Shown here one piece after another: positions 7,049 through 9,614 of a stretch of 9,614 nucleotides of DNA (position 1 is the stretch's first letter; each line of letters starts with the position of its first letter). The DNA is taken from positions 1 through 9,614 of the forward strand of contig DASPTB010000178.1 in the NCBI GenBank assembly GCA_035623615.1, given 5' to 3'. Under the pieces are notes generated by a model. It did no database searches. It had not been told where the DNA came from and saw only the letters and a program-made list of their open reading frames with translations. The translations under genes were made by a program, and so were the position numbers. The DNA is from DASPTB01 sp035623615. GTDB lineage: Bacteria; Actinomycetota; UBA4738.

Positions 7049-7132
7049 TCACTCCAGGTTGAGCACGACGGTCTTGAGCTCGGTGAGGCGCTCAGCGATC
7101 AGCGTCTGGAGTTCGTCGGCCACGCCGTCCAA
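7049..7132 (-). CDS. Possible small ORF (27 codons) in frame with the following metallophosphoesterase
   Basis: A TTG (7132) or GTG (7123) could open a 27- or 24-residue peptide containing ADELQTLIAERLTELK and ending VVLNLE. It looks like a short amphipathic helix. Third codon positions are G or C in 24 of 26 codons after the TTG, and the other two frames hit stops, which is coding-like. Its TGA (7051-7049) is in the same frame as the metallophosphoesterase start, four codons later. No convincing ribosome site was found and I do not recognise the peptide. It may be a real small protein, a leader peptide, a remnant of a longer N-terminus, or chance in GC-rich DNA. Confidence 0.35.
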   Translation of the reverse strand: MDGVADELQTLIAERLTELKTVVLNLE

Positions 7133-7146
7133 CCCAATCGAAGGAT

Positions 7147-7174
7147 CAGGGGGCGGCCCGTGAGCCGCCCCCTG
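7147..7174 (-). terminator. Hairpin terminator or attenuator after the permease gene
   Basis: A perfect 11-bp inverted repeat, CAGGGGGCGGC and its complement, with a 6-nt loop, begins 22 nt after the permease stop codon. The stem is very GC-rich. On the minus strand it is followed by ATCCTTCGATT rather than a clear T-run, so termination could be partial, letting some transcripts reach the phosphoesterase gene. Confidence 0.65.
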
Positions 7175-7196
7175 AAGACCCTGTTCTGCGACCCGG

Positions 7197-8855
7197 CTAC
7201 TCGACCGGGATCTCGGTGTACACCGCCTTCAGGTCGATCCCCTGGCTCCGCCGCACGACCTTCGCGACCACGTACAGGACGAGCGCCAGGATGTACATGC
7301 TGCCCATGAACCACAGCGACGAGGGCACGTTGATGGCGTACAGGTTCCCGGAGGAGGAGTTGTACGGCGGCCACAGCCACTTGTACAGGTTCCAGGCCAG
7401 GAACAGCGCGGTCAGGACCCCCGTGACCGTGATCATCGGGATCCCCAGGATCTTGTACTTGGCGATGGCCGAGTTCCGGTACAGCTCCTTCTTCCGCCAG
7501 GGCATGATCGCCGCCGCGATCGCAGTCCCGAGGAACGTGACGGCGATGACGAGCGTCGCGTCGATGATCCACGTCTTCATCGTCGACGTGTACGCGTAGA
7601 ACCAGCTCACGACGATCGACGGAACGAGCATCAGGATCAGTGCCCAGACCGGGACGTGCCGCTTCTCGGAGACGTCGGCCACCTTCTCCGGCAGAACCCG
7701 GTCGAAGGCCGCGGCGAAGATGACACGCGTGGACGAGAGGAACAGCGTCCCCGCCCACCCGAGGAACCACGCGCCGAAGATCAGCGTGAGCAGTACGCCC
7801 ATGAACTGGCTGTGGAACCACATGCCGACGAGCAACGGGGGGTAGGTCCACACGGGAATCGGCCCGTTGCTCTTGGTGTATCCGTAGAAGTAGTTGATGA
7901 AGTTCACGTTCCCTGCGTTGAAGAAGTTCCAGCCGAAGAACTTCGAGGCGAGCAGCAGGAACACGACCGCGATGGCGATCGTGACCCACAGGCCGTACAT
8001 CATGCCGCCCATCACGCGCTTGAAGTCGCTCGCCCCACGGACCTCGCCGTACAGGGTCGCGCCCCAGTTCGGCCACAGGATCCAGAAGCACAGGAACGGG
8101 ATGATCAGCAGCGTCTTGCCGAAGAACGGCGAGAACGAGATGCTGGCCGGAAGGGCGCTCGCCCCGCCCGCGAACTTGATCGTCGCGTCGTAGGCTCCCG
8201 GTTTCGCGCCGAATAAGGAAGTGGCCTGACTGTTGAACGCGCTCTCGAATCCGCTGCGCGAGCCGAACAGCATGATGATCGCGATGAAGGCGAGGCCCAG
8301 GATCCCGATGTAGAAGCAGTACCGCTGGATCTTCGCGTACGTCTCCATGCCCAGGGCGCACACGAACCCGGCCAGCAGCGCCGTGACGACGCAGATGGTG
8401 AACAGGCCCCTGCTGGTGCCCAGGAAGGTGAGCAAGCCGCCCCATTTGAGGAACGCCGCGAGCGGCTGCAGGACCTCGACGTTCAGGATGCTCGCGTAGA
8501 CCGGCGTCCAGTACCAAAGGATGAACCACCAGCCCGTTACGGCGAGGACGAAGGCAATGCCGCCGCCGAGGATCCGGCTCTGCCATACGTAGTCCCCGCC
8601 CGCGCGCGGCATCACGGAGATCAGCGAAGCGTACGTGACCACCATAAACGAGATGAACACGCCCGAGATCAGCACGGCGGGGATGATCTGGCCCGCGGGG
8701 ACGTACCCGATGACCGCCAGGCTGAAGAACAGCCCGAGGCACACGAAGTTCACCGACATGAACGAGTACAGAAAGGCGTCGAACCTGGACCAGCCCTTGA
8801 CGAGTCCGGTCGCCTTGCGAAGGAACAGCCCGGGCGCCTCACCGACCGTTGCCAT
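7197..8855 (-). CDS. APC-superfamily permease (amino acid/amine transporter)
   Basis: This 552-aa integral membrane protein has about twelve hydrophobic segments, roughly at residues 27-52, 57-80, 99-124, 150-170, 180-200, 247-270, 283-305, 350-380, 400-422, 428-452, 468-495 and 510-533. The MPRAGGDYVW segment after helix 2 is typical of amino acid/polyamine/organocation permeases, which import solutes by proton or sodium coupling or by exchange. Trp, Phe and Tyr are abundant in the helices. The ATG at 8855 has GGGGGGTGG just upstream and lies 15 nt after the stop of the phosphoesterase gene, so the two are co-transcribed. The nearby methyl-compound operon suggests an N-methylated amino acid or amine as the cargo, but glycine betaine is usually carried by BCCT or ABC systems and the sequence does not reveal the substrate. 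The tail (about 534-552) is cytosolic by charge. Confidence 0.9.
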   Translation of the reverse strand: MATVGEAPGLFLRKATGLVKGWSRFDAFLYSFMSVNFVCLGLFFSLAVIGYVPAGQIIPAVLISGVFISFMVVTYASLISVMPRAGGDYVWQSRILGGGIAFVLAVTGWWFILWYWTPVYASILNVEVLQPLAAFLKWGGLLTFLGTSRGLFTICVVTALLAGFVCALGMETYAKIQRYCFYIGILGLAFIAIIMLFGSRSGFESAFNSQATSLFGAKPGAYDATIKFAGGASALPASISFSPFFGKTLLIIPFLCFWILWPNWGATLYGEVRGASDFKRVMGGMMYGLWVTIAIAVVFLLLASKFFGWNFFNAGNVNFINYFYGYTKSNGPIPVWTYPPLLVGMWFHSQFMGVLLTLIFGAWFLGWAGTLFLSSTRVIFAAAFDRVLPEKVADVSEKRHVPVWALILMLVPSIVVSWFYAYTSTMKTWIIDATLVIAVTFLGTAIAAAIMPWRKKELYRNSAIAKYKILGIPMITVTGVLTALFLAWNLYKWLWPPYNSSSGNLYAINVPSSLWFMGSMYILALVLYVVAKVVRRSQGIDLKAVYTEIPVE

Positions 8856-8870
8856 TGACCACCCCCCTAC

Positions 8871-9614
8871 TCATCCGTTGACGAGAACGTAGCTCTTCAC
8901 CTTGTTCTTCTTGGGATCGAGCGTGACCAACGCCCCTTGCAGCACGCCCTCCTCGTACGAGCTGCCCGGGTTCAGGACCAGCGTCCTCCCGAGTCGGAAG
9001 ACCCCCTTGCTCTCGTGGATGTGCCCGTGCAACCCCAACAGCGGTTGTACGCGCTCCTCGGCCTCCCGGATGGACTTCGAGCCGACCGGGCGCATCGCCT
9101 TGCCCCCCGCCTTGATGTTCATGTTCTCGTCGAGCGCCGGGGCCTCGTCGATGCCCGTGCCGTACGGCGGCGCGTGGAAGTTGAAGATCGTCTTGCTGGG
9201 GTCGGTGACCTTCTGCAGGATCTGATCCACCCGCTCTCCGAGCTTGTCGTCGGGCAGCTCGCGGAAGGTGTCCCAAGGGGTCGGGTTGGTCCACCCGAAG
9301 GACACCATCGTGAACCCTTCGAGCTCCAGCGGCTCCTCGCTGCCCATCTCCACCACGTGACCGCTCTGCAGAACGGGATCGATCTCGAACATGTCGTCGT
9401 TGGCCGGGCACACGATGACGCGGTGGACCTTGCCCTTGAGCTTGTCGTCCGCCATCGAGATCCAACGCTCGGTGCCCTCGAGCATCACCTGCTTGAAGCG
9501 CTTGTCGACGGCGTCCTCGTCCTCCTGCATGTGCCGGAACTCCTCGTCGGAGACGCGGATCGGGTAGTAGCCGCGGTTGAGGATCTTGGCCTCGAGGGCG
9601 CGGACCTCCTCCTC
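8871..9614 (-). CDS. Metallophosphoesterase, Icc/COG2129-like, N-terminus outside the window
   Basis: The last 247 residues are visible; the reading frame runs open to the right edge, so the start and the first metal-binding motifs (D-x-H and GD) are missing. Using visible-residue numbers: PANDDMF at 70-76 stands where GN[HD] is expected, TNPTPWDTFRE at 109-119, NFHAPP at 145-150, GLHGHIHES at 194-202 and NPGSSYEEG at 215-223. It is a paralogue of the complete gene at 6038-7039, sharing these motifs in order, with a 20-nt identical stretch over the GHIHES codons (6173-6192 and 9012-9031). The ATG at 9530 is internal, because a family-like sequence continues upstream of it. It sits 15 nt before the permease gene, so the two are probably one transcript. 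Its substrate is unknown. Confidence 0.87.
   Translation of the reverse strand, partial: EEEVRALEAKILNRGYYPIRVSDEEFRHMQEDEDAVDKRFKQVMLEGTERWISMADDKLKGKVHRVIVCPANDDMFEIDPVLQSGHVVEMGSEEPLELEGFTMVSFGWTNPTPWDTFRELPDDKLGERVDQILQKVTDPSKTIFNFHAPPYGTGIDEAPALDENMNIKAGGKAMRPVGSKSIREAEERVQPLLGLHGHIHESKGVFRLGRTLVLNPGSSYEEGVLQGALVTLDPKKNKVKSYVLVNG

Noticed and set aside
7049..7051. Selenocysteine or programmed read-through at the TGA before the phosphoesterase start.
   Set aside because: No SECIS-like stem was recognised after it, and the family does not need the upstream residues. An ordinary stop codon is simpler.
7099..8742. A 547-codon minus-strand frame overlapping the permease.
   Set aside because: It is out of frame with the permease, is Arg/Pro/Gly-rich and has no membrane segments, whereas the 7197-8855 frame gives a clean 12-helix transporter.
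1..9614. RNA genes, insertion sequences, attachment sites and CRISPR arrays.
   Set aside because: Both strands were read for these. No tRNA-like cloverleaf, transposase, terminal repeats or spaced repeats were seen, and nearly all the sequence is accounted for by coding frames.

Overview
The window is a GC-rich bacterial segment in which every supported gene lies on the minus strand, so transcription runs right to left. Codon third positions are overwhelmingly G or C, and GTG and TTG starts occur. Genes are packed with short gaps or small overlaps. This fits a high-GC soil or water bacterium such as an actinobacterium or a Chloroflexota member. Nothing here fixes the phylum, and no rRNA, tRNA, mobile element or CRISPR array was seen.

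Layout in transcription order. (A) 9614-7197: the C-terminal part of a metallophosphoesterase (its start lies outside the window), then a 12-helix APC-superfamily permease, closed by an 11-bp perfect hairpin at 7147-7174. (B) 7132-6038: a possible 27-codon ORF, then a complete second metallophosphoesterase that is a diverged paralogue of the first. (C) 5984-1: a candidate promoter with an inverted repeat over its -35 box. It leads into an IclR regulator, a DmdA-like/GcvT-fold aminomethyltransferase-family protein, a MetF-type methylenetetrahydrofolate reductase, an 838-aa dimethylglycine/sarcosine dehydrogenase-type flavoprotein, and the first 166 residues of electron transfer flavoprotein subunit beta (cut by the left edge).

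Block C reads as one catabolic operon for a methylated compound. The GcvT-fold protein would move a methyl group onto tetrahydrofolate. MetF would interconvert methyl- and methylene-THF. The flavoprotein would oxidatively demethylate an N-methylated amine, pass the carbon to THF in its own GcvT-like domain, and give its electrons to ETF. The IclR protein is the first gene of the unit and probably controls it. The permease could import the substrate. The substrate is not proven: glycine betaine/dimethylglycine/sarcosine, DMSP and related methylated compounds are all possible. The role of the two phosphoesterases around the permease is unexplained and is the least ordinary part of the window.
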